From: Streptomyces eurocidicus
GTDB taxonomy: Bacteria > Actinomycetota > Actinomycetes > Streptomycetales > Streptomycetaceae
Assembly (NCBI RefSeq): GCF_002891295.1
Contig: NZ_LGUI01000004.1
Span: 620,001 to 684,000, forward strand
DNA: 64,000 nucleotides
Direction of reading: 5' to 3'
Every line of letters begins with the position of its first letter. The stretch's first letter is position 1. Below are positions 42,841 through 52,006 of the stretch, piece by piece. Below the pieces are notes generated by a model. That model was not told the DNA's origin, ran no database searches, and saw nothing but the letters and a program-made list of their open reading frames with translations. The position numbers and the translations under genes are program-made.

Positions 42841-44826
42841 TCATACGATCACGCCCGACGGATCCGTGTCCTCCGTCACCGGCCGCAGGGCGTGGGGGAT
42901 GTGGGCGACGGGTGGGAGGGTGAGGACGGCGCGGGCGATGGCGTCGGAGTCGCCGAGGGTGACGGAGTCGACTCCGGGACGGATGCCGGCCGCGGTCACC
43001 CAGTGCACGGCTTCGGTCGGCACGCCGTAGGCGAACCGTCGAGGATGGACATGGCCTCTCCCGTCGATCACGTGGTACGGCCGCTCGGTGACCGCGAGAC
43101 CGCCCGTCTCATAACTCGTACCCGACGCCGCGTCGATACGGAAAGTCGTGATCTGGTCAGTGTTCAACAAGTGCCGCAGCAACGGATCCGCGGTACGCCG
43201 CAGGTCAGGCTCGGGAAGCCGGGCCTCGATCAGCGTGCGCGCCCGTACCGGAGCCCCGGGCACCGCCGTGGAGGTCGCCACGAACGCGGGGTCCGCGGTG
43301 TCGATGCGCACGACCGTCCCCGGCCCGGTCACCTCCAGCACCCCGGCCTCGATCAGCGCGATCATCTCCTCGATCCGCGACGCGGGCGGGCCGATCGACA
43401 AGAACGCGTTCAGCGGGGTGTACCAGCCCTCCAGGTCGTCACGGTGCGAGGTGCCCTCCAGACCGCCGTGGTCGACCGCGAGACGGATCTCGTTGCGCAG
43501 ATCCCGCATCACGTCCAGCGCCGCCTTCAGCGGCCCGCTGACATTGCCCGCGCGGGCCGCCCGCACGTCCTCCGCCAGATACCCCAGCAGCCACGCGTGG
43601 AACTCCCCGCGACCGGCGAACTCCCGCTCCCCGTACGGGCGCGAGAGCCGCTCCCAGCTCCACCGCGCGTCCCCGCCGATCCCGAACGCCTCCAGCAGCC
43701 CCGCCCGCTCCTCCTCCGACTCCAGAGCCAGGAACCTGCCCGCGAACGGCTCCGCCTCCCCACCACGCCCCAGGGAGCGCAGCAGAGTGGCGTAATAGAC
43801 GCTCTCCACCTCACGGGAGATCAACGGCCACAGATCGGCACCGAAGCGCACCGGTCCCCCACGACGGACGCGGTCCCGCAGCCCGGCCACGTACTCGGCC
43901 GTCAGCAGCCTGGGAAGGTAACGGCCGTATGCGCCCTTCTCGTTCTCACCCCGTGCGTGATAAGGGACGCCACGCCGGGAGAAGGCGTAGATCTTCGGCT
44001 CCCGGCCGGACGGTCGGTAGGCCACCTTCCCGCCCGCACGGACGAACCGCCCGCCCCGCCCGGCCGTGAAGAGCGCCATGTAGTCGAAGAAGTTCAGGCC
44101 CAGACCGCGCAGCAGGACCGGCTCGCCGCCCCGGACCCCGCTCAGGTCCAGATCGGCGGGGTTGGCGGGGGTGACGTAGTCGAGGTGGTGGATACGGGCG
44201 AGCGACGCGGTACGGGCCTCGCGCGGTGAAAGATGGGCCGGCACATGGCCCAGCGCCATCACGATCGCGTCCAGCTGGTTCAGCCGGGTGCCGTCCTCCA
44301 GGCGGACGCCCTGGGGGCCGCCGGGCACGCCTTCGACATCGGCCATGGCGACCACCAGCGAGCGATGCGTCTCGACGGTCATGTGCGTGGGGGCGCGGGC
44401 GACGATCCGCCGGAAGCTGTCGTGGAGGTAGCGGCCGTAGAACGCCCGGGTCGGATAGGCGTCCGGGCCCAGTCCGCGGGCCTCGGCCAGAGTCGCCCCG
44501 TCGTACGGACCGGCCGCTCCCCCGGCGCGCCCCGCCACGCCGCGCGCCCACTCGTACAGGCTCGGCCCCGGCTCGATCGGGCCCTCGATCCGGGCGCTGT
44601 CGTCCGTGTACACCGTGATCTGCGACGACACCGTGTTCATCAGCAGCTCACGCGACTGGTCACTGCGCCACACGGTGCCCGCGCCGGGCGCCGACGGATC
44701 GACGACATGCACCGTGACGGCCGCATGCGTGGGCGCGACGCGCTCGTTGGCGCACAGCCGCTCCAGGACGGACAGGCCACGCGGGCCGACACCGACGACG
44801 CAGACCTCGACATGGCTGTCACTCAT
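42841..44826 (-). CDS. FAD/NAD(P)-binding protein (NAD_binding_9 type)
   Basis: This 661-residue protein begins at the ATG at 44826 with AGAGGAGCC upstream. A Rossmann dinucleotide site VCVVGVGPRGLSVLERL is at about 7-23, and a second nucleotide-binding region is visible at VMALGH near 190 and GEPVLLRGLGLNFFDY near 235. The family is found in actinobacterial specialised-metabolism loci and is related to N-hydroxylating or ketone-oxidising flavoproteins, but the reaction is generally not known. It stands alone, divergent from the MFS gene and downstream-facing towards the conservon. It could oxidise an aromatic amine in the pathway encoded to its right; that is inference from position only. 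Confidence 0.8.
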   Translation of the reverse strand: MSDSHVEVCVVGVGPRGLSVLERLCANERVAPTHAAVTVHVVDPSAPGAGTVWRSDQSRELLMNTVSSQITVYTDDSARIEGPIEPGPSLYEWARGVAGRAGGAAGPYDGATLAEARGLGPDAYPTRAFYGRYLHDSFRRIVARAPTHMTVETHRSLVVAMADVEGVPGGPQGVRLEDGTRLNQLDAIVMALGHVPAHLSPREARTASLARIHHLDYVTPANPADLDLSGVRGGEPVLLRGLGLNFFDYMALFTAGRGGRFVRAGGKVAYRPSGREPKIYAFSRRGVPYHARGENEKGAYGRYLPRLLTAEYVAGLRDRVRRGGPVRFGADLWPLISREVESVYYATLLRSLGRGGEAEPFAGRFLALESEEERAGLLEAFGIGGDARWSWERLSRPYGEREFAGRGEFHAWLLGYLAEDVRAARAGNVSGPLKAALDVMRDLRNEIRLAVDHGGLEGTSHRDDLEGWYTPLNAFLSIGPPASRIEEMIALIEAGVLEVTGPGTVVRIDTADPAFVATSTAVPGAPVRARTLIEARLPEPDLRRTADPLLRHLLNTDQITTFRIDAASGTSYETGGLAVTERPYHVIDGRGHVHPRRFAYGVPTEAVHWVTAAGIRPGVDSVTLGDSDAIARAVLTLPPVAHIPHALRPVTEDTDPSGVIV

Positions 44827-45283
44827 GCGGGGCTCCTCTTTTCCAGAGAACAGCGGCTCGGACACCGCCCCGGGGGGAGACACGGCCCCCTCGCCGGCCG
44901 CGCGCGAGCGGTCCGGAACGTGCCGCCGCCGGCCGGCGCGGCTTCCCACGCCTGTCAATCTGGACGGCTCCGTTTTCACGGGTCAACGGCCGGTCTGCGG
45001 GTCCGTCAGGTCCTCCCTTTTTCCCCGGCCTCTGGGCGCTTCACGGCCCCGGCCCGGCCCCCCTGACCTGACGCATCAACCGGGGCGGCCTTGTCCGGCA
45101 CGGCCGCCGCCGCGCAGTCTCGTGCCATGAGCCGTGCCCGCCCGTGCGCCGGGGCACCTCGCCGAAGGACCGGCCGAGGGACTCGCCGAGGTCTTCGGGC
45201 GACCGGACCCGGCGCGGTGGGCCGGACCGCCCCTCGACCGCCCCGACCGCCCCTAGGCGCCTGCCTGCGTGAGATGAGGAGAG
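44827..45283. other. Divergent promoter region between FAD protein and MFS genes
   Basis: This 457-base region has no convincing gene. A TTGACA on the minus strand at 44952-44957 lacks a matching -10. Near the MFS start there are three copies of GACCGCCCC at 45225, 45236 and 45245, the last two abutting, which could be an operator. A GGAG ribosome site lies just before the MFS ATG. Confidence 0.35.
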
Positions 45284-47077
45284 ATGACGACCCGAGCGGC
45301 ACCCTCCCGTCCGTGGACCGAGAGCTGGGACCCGGAGGACGAGGACTTCTGGGAGCGCGGTGGGAAGCACATCGCGCGACGCAATCTGACGGTGACCGTC
45401 CTCTCCGGACACCTCGCCCTCTCCGTGTGGGGCATGTGGTCGGCGCTGCTGCTGTTCGGGTCCCCCGGAACCGGCCCGGCGTACGGTCCCGGGGGCGCTT
45501 TTCTGCTGGTCGCCGCGCCGGTGGCGGCCGGGGCGGCGCTGCGGTGGGCCGGTTCACGGGGGCGGCGCGCCCCCGGTCCCGTGGACCGGCCGGGCGGCCG
45601 GGCACGGGTCGTCCTCGGGACGGCCGCCCTGCTGCCGCCCGCCCTGGCCGCCGCCTGGCTCGTACAGCGGCCCGGCACCCCGCTGTGGACGCTCCTGATC
45701 GTCGCGGCGACCGCCGGGGCGGGCGGGGGGACGCTTCCCGCCGTCGGCGCGCGGCACCTCGCGTCCCTGTATCCCCACCGGGAGCGCGGGCTCGCGCCGG
45801 GTGTGGGCGGCGGCCTGTCCGGCGTCGTGACCGCGCAGGCGCTGGGACTGCTGGTGATCGCGGCGGCCGGGGAGTCGGGCCCGGCGTACGTGGCCGTCGC
45901 GCTGCTGCCCCCGGTCGCGCTGGTCGCGGCGGCGGCCGCGCTGCTGATGGACGATCCGGTTCCGTTACGGCCGGCACGGGTCTTGCGGGTCGTGCCTCCC
46001 GTCCGGCCCCGGGCGGTGGCGCCGCGCCGCGCCCGCTGGGCCGCGGCACTGCGCGCGGGCACGTCCGGCGCGCTCCTCGGCCACTGCCTGGCCTTCGGCC
46101 TGGTCCTGCGGAGCGAGTTCGGCTGCTCGCCGCGCCGGGCGGCCGCGTACGCCTTGCTGGGCGCGCTGCTCGGCCGGGCGGCCCGGAGCCTGGGCGGCAG
46201 GGCGCCCGGCCCCCGGACCGCGGGGCGCGCCGTCCTCGCGGGGACGCTCGGCATGGCCGTGACGGCCGCGCTGCTGCCGACGGTTGGGGGCACGTGCGGA
46301 GGGTTCGCGGCCGGCTTCACGGCGCTGTGCGTGTGCGGCGGCGTGGGGGCGGGGGCTCTGAGCCGTACGGCCGACGACGTGGACGGCCGCGCGGGGAGCG
46401 GCGTGCGCGACGTCGCCGGGGGCGGCCGGAGGAACGGCCGTGGTGGGGTCATGGACAGCGACCCCACCGCGTACGGCCACGCCGGAACCGGCCTGCGCGA
46501 CGCCATCGGGGACGGCCGGAGGAACAGCCCGGGTGGGGCCATGAACAGCAACCCCACCGCGTACGGCCGCACCGGAACCGGCCTGCACGACGCCATCGGG
46601 GACGGCCGGAGGAACAGCCCGGGTGGGGCCATGAACAGCAACCCCACCGCGTACGGCCGCACCGGAACCAGCCTGCACGACGTCACCGAGAACAGCCGGA
46701 GAAACGGCCCGAGCGGGGTCATGAACAGCGACCCCACCACGTACAGCCGCGCCGGAACCGGCCTGCCCGGCGTCATCCGGGACGGCCGGAGGAGCCGCGG
46801 CATCGCGGGCGGCGGCCCCCGCGTGGCCGACGCGTTCGGTGCCGTCGTCGTGCTGCTCACCTTCGCCGCCTGCTACGCGGGTCCCTCCGGCGGCGGTTCG
46901 GCGGCGCCCGCGCTCCGGGGCCTCGCCTGCGTCCACGGGGTGTGCGCGGTGCTCGCCTGGGCGGTCGACCGGCGGCGCGGGGCCTCGGCGGGCCCGGGCC
47001 GGGAACCCGCCCGGGCGCACACGGACGTTCCGCGCCGCGGGACCGTCCTCCCGGGTGTCACGGGAGCGTCCCCGTAA
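45284..47077 (+). CDS. NarK-like MFS transporter with repeat-filled loop
   Basis: The 597-residue protein opens with WDPEDEDFWERGGKHIARRNL, the typical lead of nitrate/nitrite (NarK/NasA) transporters, followed by about twelve hydrophobic helices. Between helices 10 and 11 (about residues 373-507) lies an insert made of 30-residue repeats of the type GLHDAIGDGRRNSPGGAMNS. NarK proteins are normally about 400-450 residues, so the insert explains the extra length; it should face the cytoplasm. The NRS signature of true nitrate carriers is not obvious, and the substrate is uncertain; export of the pathway product is possible. A TTA codon at 45965-45967 suggests bldA control. Confidence 0.75.
   Translation: MTTRAAPSRPWTESWDPEDEDFWERGGKHIARRNLTVTVLSGHLALSVWGMWSALLLFGSPGTGPAYGPGGAFLLVAAPVAAGAALRWAGSRGRRAPGPVDRPGGRARVVLGTAALLPPALAAAWLVQRPGTPLWTLLIVAATAGAGGGTLPAVGARHLASLYPHRERGLAPGVGGGLSGVVTAQALGLLVIAAAGESGPAYVAVALLPPVALVAAAAALLMDDPVPLRPARVLRVVPPVRPRAVAPRRARWAAALRAGTSGALLGHCLAFGLVLRSEFGCSPRRAAAYALLGALLGRAARSLGGRAPGPRTAGRAVLAGTLGMAVTAALLPTVGGTCGGFAAGFTALCVCGGVGAGALSRTADDVDGRAGSGVRDVAGGGRRNGRGGVMDSDPTAYGHAGTGLRDAIGDGRRNSPGGAMNSNPTAYGRTGTGLHDAIGDGRRNSPGGAMNSNPTAYGRTGTSLHDVTENSRRNGPSGVMNSDPTTYSRAGTGLPGVIRDGRRSRGIAGGGPRVADAFGAVVVLLTFAACYAGPSGGGSAAPALRGLACVHGVCAVLAWAVDRRRGASAGPGREPARAHTDVPRRGTVLPGVTGASP
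46401..46800 (+). repeat. In-frame 90-bp minisatellite within the MFS gene
   Basis: Four full 90-base units begin at 46401, 46491, 46581 and 46671, with a partial fifth at 46761. The units at 46491 and 46581 differ at only two positions, whereas the outer units are more diverged, so the array has expanded recently from its centre. The period is a multiple of three and the reading frame stays open throughout. Confidence 0.95.
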
Positions 47078-47225
47078 AGCGCTCCGGGGGCCGAGCGCTC
47101 CAGGGGCCGGGAAGGAAACGCGGGCGCGGTGCCGGAGAGGTACCGCTTCGGTGTCGGCGACGGGGACTCTCCCGGTCGCCGACACCGGCCGCACCGTGCC
47201 GACGACCGGGAGAACGGAGACCGAC

Positions 47226-47807
47226 ATGTCCAGGGTGGTGCTGATTTCCGGGAGCCTGCGCCGCGGGTCCGTGAATTCCGCGGCGCTGCGCGCCGTGCGG
47301 CGCATCGTGGAGAGCGCCCCGGGCGCCCCGGAGGTGATCTCGCTGCCCATCGGCCGGCTGCCGTTCTACGACGGGGACGTCGAGCGCTCCGGGGCGGCCA
47401 CGGCCGTGCAGGCGGCGCGAGCGCTGGTCGCGGACGCCGACGCCCTGGTCATCAGCACCCCCTCGTACAACGGCGCGGTGCCGGGGGTGCTGAAGAACGC
47501 GCTGGACTGGCTGTCCCGCCCGGACGGCGCGAGCCCGCTCGCCGGGCGGGTCGTGGCCGTGCTGAGCGCCTCGCCGAGCGGGCGCGGGGCGATCGACGCC
47601 CAGCCCGCGCTGATGGACCTGCTCGACGCCTGTGAGGCGGTCGTCGTCGAGCACCCGCCCGTGGCCATCCGCCGGGCGGATCGCCGCCTGGACGCGGCGG
47701 GCGAGATGAGCGATCCGGAGGTGCTGGCCGCCCTGCGCGGGCTGGTCGACGCCACCTTCGAAGCGGTGGCGATCCTGGCGGGCCAGCGTCGGTCGGCGCT
47801 CGCCTGA
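47226..47807 (+). CDS. NADPH-dependent FMN reductase family protein
   Basis: This is a 193-residue flavodoxin-fold protein from the ATG at 47226 (GGAGA upstream). The phosphate-binding loop is GSLRRGSVNSAALRA (about 8-22), and the family signature STPSYNGAVPGVLKNALDWLS is at about 80-100. It could supply reduced FMN to a monooxygenase or act directly as a quinone or azo reductase. In enediyne pathways a related flavoprotein oxidises ADIC, so a role after PhzE is conceivable but unproven. It is transcribed away from the MFS gene side and converges with aroA. Confidence 0.85.
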   Translation: MSRVVLISGSLRRGSVNSAALRAVRRIVESAPGAPEVISLPIGRLPFYDGDVERSGAATAVQAARALVADADALVISTPSYNGAVPGVLKNALDWLSRPDGASPLAGRVVAVLSASPSGRGAIDAQPALMDLLDACEAVVVEHPPVAIRRADRRLDAAGEMSDPEVLAALRGLVDATFEAVAILAGQRRSALA

Positions 47808-47922
47808 CGGGACCGGCCCGCCCCGGTGCGGCCGCGACGCGCGGTCTCCGGAGCGGGGACCCGGACGAACGGGCGAGGCCCTGGAGCCTCGGACCGCTCG
47901 TGTCCGCTCCCGGGTGAAGGGG

Positions 47923-49212
47923 TCAGCGGGGACCGCCCGGCGGGAGCGGGTGCTCGGGGAAGAGCCGGTGCAGCTCGGCGTGGAAGCCGGGGAAGGTCTT
48001 GGCCACGCAGTGGGGGTCGTCGAGTGTGAGGGTGCCGGGCACGGCCAGGCCGAGCACGGAGAAGGCCATGGCGATCCGGTGGTCGCGGTGGCAGGCGATA
48101 CGGGCGGGCCGCGGTGTGCCGGGGTGGACGGTGAGCCGGTCGGGGCCCTCCTCGCAGGTGATGCCGCAGGCGCGGAGGTTCTCGGCGACGGCGGCGACCC
48201 GGTCGGACTCCTTGAGCCGGGCGTGGGCGACGCCGCGCACGGTGACGGGCGCGTCGGCGAGCGGGGCGATGGCCGCGAGCGTCATGAACGTGTCCGAGAT
48301 ATCGCCCATGTCGATGTCGAAGCCGCCGCGCAGCGGCCCCGTCCCGGCGACGGTGGTGGCCGTCTCCCCGACCTCCACGTGCGCCCCGGCCCGGCGCAGC
48401 GCCTCGACGAAGCGCAGGTCGCCCTGGACGCTGCGGGTGCCGAGGCCGGGCACGGTGACGGCGCGCCCGGTGACGGCGGCCGCGGCGAAGACGTAGGAGG
48501 CGGTGGAGGCGTCCGGTTCGACGACCAGGTCCGCGGGGGCGCAGCCGCCGGGCCGTACGGTGATGCGGCCGTGCGGGCCCTCGGTGACGTCGGCGCCGAA
48601 GTGCCGCATCAGGGCCAGGGTCATGTCGAGGTACGGGCGGCTGACGAGGTGGTGGACGTCGACGGTGAGCGGGGCGCGCATCAGGGGCGCGGCCATCAGC
48701 AGCCCGCTGAGGTACTGACTGCTCATGGACGAGTCGAGGACGAGCCGCCCGCCGTCCAGACCGGTGGTGTCGAAGTGCAGCGGCGGACCGTCCTCGGGTG
48801 CGGGGCGGACGGCGGCGCCGAGGCGTGCGAGCGCCTCGGCGAGGGGGCGCTGCGGCCGGGCGCGCAGCTGGGCGGAGCCGTCGAAGACGAACTCGCCCTG
48901 CCCGGTGGCGGCGAAGGGGGGCAGGAAACGGGCGGCGGTGCCTGCGTCTGCGCACCAGACACGGGCGGGCCCGGTGGGGCCGCGGCCGGTACCGGTGACC
49001 TCCCAGCAGCGGTCGTCGGGGGCGCTGCGGACGGTCACGCCGAGGGTGGTGAGGGCGGTGCGGAAGGCGAGGGTGTCGTCGCTGACGAGGGGTGCCCGGA
49101 TGCCTGTGGTGCCGCGGGCGACGGCGGCCAGCAGCAGGGCGCGGTTGGTGATGCTCTTGGAGCCGGGGATCCGCGCGGTCAGCGCGGTGACGGGCGGCTG
49201 CCAGGTCGTCAT
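47923..49212 (-). CDS. aroA: 3-phosphoshikimate 1-carboxyvinyltransferase (EPSP synthase), cluster copy
   Basis: This 429-residue enzyme makes EPSP from shikimate 3-phosphate and PEP, the step before chorismate. Visible motifs are PGSKSITNR near 17-25, DAGTAARFLPP near 90 (aspartate where many enzymes have asparagine), RLKESDR near 345 and DHRIAMAF near 390. It is the last gene of the leftward precursor operon; its ATG overlaps the stop of the transaldolase fragment. A dedicated copy beside DAHP synthase and PhzD/E shows the operon is built to raise chorismate supply for a specialised product. The housekeeping copy should be elsewhere in the genome. Confidence 0.93.
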   Translation of the reverse strand: MTTWQPPVTALTARIPGSKSITNRALLLAAVARGTTGIRAPLVSDDTLAFRTALTTLGVTVRSAPDDRCWEVTGTGRGPTGPARVWCADAGTAARFLPPFAATGQGEFVFDGSAQLRARPQRPLAEALARLGAAVRPAPEDGPPLHFDTTGLDGGRLVLDSSMSSQYLSGLLMAAPLMRAPLTVDVHHLVSRPYLDMTLALMRHFGADVTEGPHGRITVRPGGCAPADLVVEPDASTASYVFAAAAVTGRAVTVPGLGTRSVQGDLRFVEALRRAGAHVEVGETATTVAGTGPLRGGFDIDMGDISDTFMTLAAIAPLADAPVTVRGVAHARLKESDRVAAVAENLRACGITCEEGPDRLTVHPGTPRPARIACHRDHRIAMAFSVLGLAVPGTLTLDDPHCVAKTFPGFHAELHRLFPEHPLPPGGPR

Positions 49213-49635
49213 GGAGTCTCCTGGTCGGGGCGGTCAGGGAAGTCGAGGCGGTCGAGGGTACGGGCGTCGGGGCGGGCCCCGGCGGCGGTCTCCAGGGCGA
49301 GGGTCAGGGTGTCGAGGAGGCGGTGCCAGGACTCGTCGAGGTCCTTGAGGGCCTCGGCCTCCAGGCGGGTCGTGAGTTCGCGGTGGTCGATGCCGCACCA
49401 CCGCAGCTGGCCGAGGAGGCGGCGGGCGGCGGCGTGGCCCACGTCGGTCCAGGGCCGGCCGGTGGCCTTGCCGTGGTCGGCGACGGCTTCGAGGGTCTCC
49501 TCGGCGAGGGCGGTGACGGTGGACCGGGCGGTCAGCCGGTCGGCGTGGCGGGTGTCGCGGTAGGCGGGGTTCCGTACGGTCGTGTCCGCCCAGAGCAGCC
49601 GCCGCGGCCGGCCGCCCGAGCCCGTCCGTGCTCAC
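49209..49635 (-). pseudogene. Transaldolase C-terminal fragment, out of frame with its start
   Basis: A GTG at 49635 overlaps the transketolase stop (GTGA) and begins VSTDGLGRP. A different frame, opened only by a stop codon at about 49633, carries LLWADTTVRNPAYRDTR, LTARSTVTALAEETLEAVADHGK and GIDHRELTTRLEAEAL, ending at 49209. These match the end of bacterial transaldolases (PLWASTGVKNPAY... EATLDAFADHG). Only about the last 140 residues of a 370-residue enzyme are present, and the catalytic lysine part is missing. Either a one-base shift near 49610 splits a short domain gene, or this is debris of a once complete tkt-tal pair. A complete transaldolase is encoded at 54258-55382. Confidence 0.6.
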
Positions 49636-50126
49636 GGCCGGTTCCCTCCCGGCCCGCGGGCCAGTCCGGCGCGGGCGGCCGCGGCGACCCGCTGGGCCGT
49701 CAGCCCGCCCTGCTCGTAAAGGGCGCGGTACGAGGCGAAGGCGCCGGCGCCGTCCAGGCCGACGGTCTCGCGGGCCGGGCACAGGAGCTGGTACCAGCCG
49801 AGGGCGGTGCCCGCGCCGACGGAGACGGTGGCGCGGGCGCCGGGCGGCAGGACGGCGTCGCGGTACGCGGGGTCCTGCTCGTGGAACCACTTGGCGCACG
49901 GCATGGCGACCACGCGGGTGGCGATGCCCTCGCGCTGGAGGATCCGCCGGGCGTCCAGCGCGACGGGCACCTCGCCGCCGCCCGCGACGAGTACGACGTC
50001 GGGGTCGCGGGAGCCGCCGCCCGCGTCGGCCTCGGCCTCGGCCAGGACGTAGCCGCCTCGGGCGACCCGGTCGGCGGCGGGGGCCGCCAGGGTTTCCAGG
50101 GGTGTTCGTACCACTGCCGGGCTCAT
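49632..50126 (-). CDS. Stand-alone transketolase C-terminal domain protein
   Basis: The 164-residue product is equivalent only to the last domain of transketolase: VVLVAGGGEVPVALDARRIL, then GIATRVVAMPCAKWFHEQDPAYRDAVLP, and TVSVGAGTALGWYQL. The thiamine diphosphate and pyrimidine-binding domains are absent from the window. Its ATG overlaps the phzE stop by four bases. Full transketolase would supply erythrose 4-phosphate for DAHP synthase, which explains the location. As it stands it needs partner subunits from elsewhere, as in split transketolases, or it is a remnant. Confidence 0.8.
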   Translation of the reverse strand: MSPAVVRTPLETLAAPAADRVARGGYVLAEAEADAGGGSRDPDVVLVAGGGEVPVALDARRILQREGIATRVVAMPCAKWFHEQDPAYRDAVLPPGARATVSVGAGTALGWYQLLCPARETVGLDGAGAFASYRALYEQGGLTAQRVAAAARAGLARGPGGNRP

Positions 50127-52006
50127 GCGACGGGCACCTTTTCGACGAGGCCGGCGAGCAGGTTCCCCACGATCCGTGGTCCGTCCTGGGTGAGGACGGA
50201 CTCGGCGTGGAACTGCATGGACGCGAAGTGCGGGCCCCGCAGGGCATGCACCTCACCATTGGCGGGATCGCGGCTGACCTCCACGGTCCCGGCAGTGCCG
50301 TACGGGACCGTGTCCGTAGCACTGCGGGCGGCGAAGGTGTTGTAGAAACCGACACGTTCAGGACTGCCGAAGAGATCGATCCCCCGCTGGACACCCTGAT
50401 TCGGCACCTCACGACGGCCCAGCTCCAGCCCCAGACGCAAACTGAGAACCTGGTGACTGAGACAGACCGCGAGGAAAGGCCGCCGCTCATCGAGCAGAGT
50501 GCCGATCGCCGCGTCCAGATGGGCGATCTTGGGATGGGAAAGCTCCCTCGGATCACCCGGGCCCGGGCCCATGACCACCAGATCGTGCCCGTCGAAGGAA
50601 TACGGCTCATCGAAACGGCGAACCGTCACCGTCAAACCCATGGCGCGCAGCTGGTGGTCGATCATGGAGGTGAAGGTGTCCTCGGCATCCACGACCAGCA
50701 CCCGCCGCCCGGCCAGCACCGGCACGGTGCGGGCCCGCTCGGTGTCGGGGGCCAGCCAGAACCCGGCGATACCCGTATTCCGCTCCGCCAGGGCGGCCCG
50801 CACCCGGGGGTGACGGCCGAAACGGCCGGCCCCGTCGTCCTTCAGCGCGGAGATCAGCCCCGCCGCCTTCGCCCGCGTCTCCAGCACCTCCGAACCCGGA
50901 TCCGAATGACGCACCAGCGTGGCCCCGACCCCGATCCGCACCCGCCCCGAACGGTCGATGTCGGCGGTGCGGATGAGGATCGAGGAGTCCAGGACCCGCT
51001 GCCCGGCGCTGTCCCTGCCGATGAGGGCGAGCACCCCGCTGTAATAGCCGCGGCCCGACTCCTCATAGCGGTCGATGACCCGGCAGGCACTCTCCAGCGG
51101 GCTGCCCGTCACCGTCGGCGCGAACATCGTCTCGCGCAGGATCTCGCGCGGATCCCGGTCCGTACTGCCCTCGATCAGATACTCGGTGTGCGCGAGACGC
51201 GCCATCTCCTTCAGATACGGCCCCACCACCCGGCCGCCACCCGTGCAGATCCGGGCCATCATCTTCAGTTCCTCATCGACCACCATGTACAGCTCATCGG
51301 TCTCCTTACGGTCCGCGAGGAAGTCCATGACCTCGGGAAGACTGGGCCCCGCGGCCGGGTAACGGTAGGTCCCGCTGATCGGGTTCATCACCGCCCGGCC
51401 CCCCGCGACACTGATGTGCCGCTCCGGAGTCGCGCCCACGAAGGTCCGCTCACCCGTATGCACCAGGAACGTCCAGTACGCCCCCGACTCCCGCTCCAGC
51501 AACCGCCGGAAGAACGTCAAAGCATGCTCGGGCCCGTATCCGGTGATGTCCGCGGTGAAAGACCGCTTGATGACGAAATTGGCACCCGTACCCTCACCGA
51601 TCTCCTCCGCGATCACCCGCCGCACCATCCGGGCATACGCGTCATCATCGACGTCGAAATGCTCCCCGGTAAGAGCGAGCGGCACCTCGGGAATCCGGGC
51701 CAGAACCTCCGCCACACCCACAACAGCCTGATCAGTCACCGTCATCGCCAGCAACGGAGCACCGTCATCGGCACAGGCGAAACCCCGCTCCGCGATCTGC
51801 CGGTACGGGACCACCACCAGCGCCTCGTGCCCCGCGCCGCCCGGTGCGGGCAGCCGGACGTCGGCCAGGGTCCCGGGCGTCGACACCTCGCCCACCAGCA
51901 GGTCCATGGCCCCGGGCCCGGTGGCGTCCGGGCGGTGCACCAGCGCGTACGCGGGCACCTCGCCGCCCAGGATCCGGCCCAGGAGATCCCCCGTGCCCGT
52001 GCTCAT
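50123..52006 (-). CDS. phzE: 2-amino-2-deoxyisochorismate (ADIC) synthase, PhzE-like
   Basis: The ATG at 52006 overlaps the phzD stop by four bases and gives 627 residues. The N-terminal chorismate-enzyme domain (about 1-410) has NPISGTYR near 208 where aminodeoxychorismate synthases have PIKGT, and FAPTVTGSPLESA near 305. The C-terminal amidotransferase (about 430-627) has the nucleophile in AVCLSHQVLS near 520 and the histidine in FHAES near 605. This order (synthase then amidotransferase in one chain) is that of PhzE. It converts chorismate plus glutamine to ADIC, the substrate of the neighbouring PhzD. Anthranilate synthase is the alternative reading; the phzD partner argues for ADIC. Confidence 0.9.
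   Translation of the reverse strand: MSTGTGDLLGRILGGEVPAYALVHRPDATGPGAMDLLVGEVSTPGTLADVRLPAPGGAGHEALVVVPYRQIAERGFACADDGAPLLAMTVTDQAVVGVAEVLARIPEVPLALTGEHFDVDDDAYARMVRRVIAEEIGEGTGANFVIKRSFTADITGYGPEHALTFFRRLLERESGAYWTFLVHTGERTFVGATPERHISVAGGRAVMNPISGTYRYPAAGPSLPEVMDFLADRKETDELYMVVDEELKMMARICTGGGRVVGPYLKEMARLAHTEYLIEGSTDRDPREILRETMFAPTVTGSPLESACRVIDRYEESGRGYYSGVLALIGRDSAGQRVLDSSILIRTADIDRSGRVRIGVGATLVRHSDPGSEVLETRAKAAGLISALKDDGAGRFGRHPRVRAALAERNTGIAGFWLAPDTERARTVPVLAGRRVLVVDAEDTFTSMIDHQLRAMGLTVTVRRFDEPYSFDGHDLVVMGPGPGDPRELSHPKIAHLDAAIGTLLDERRPFLAVCLSHQVLSLRLGLELGRREVPNQGVQRGIDLFGSPERVGFYNTFAARSATDTVPYGTAGTVEVSRDPANGEVHALRGPHFASMQFHAESVLTQDGPRIVGNLLAGLVEKVPVA

Noticed and set aside
46401..46800. 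CRISPR array.
   Set aside because: The 90-base units are contiguous, in frame with a membrane protein, and have no unique spacers.
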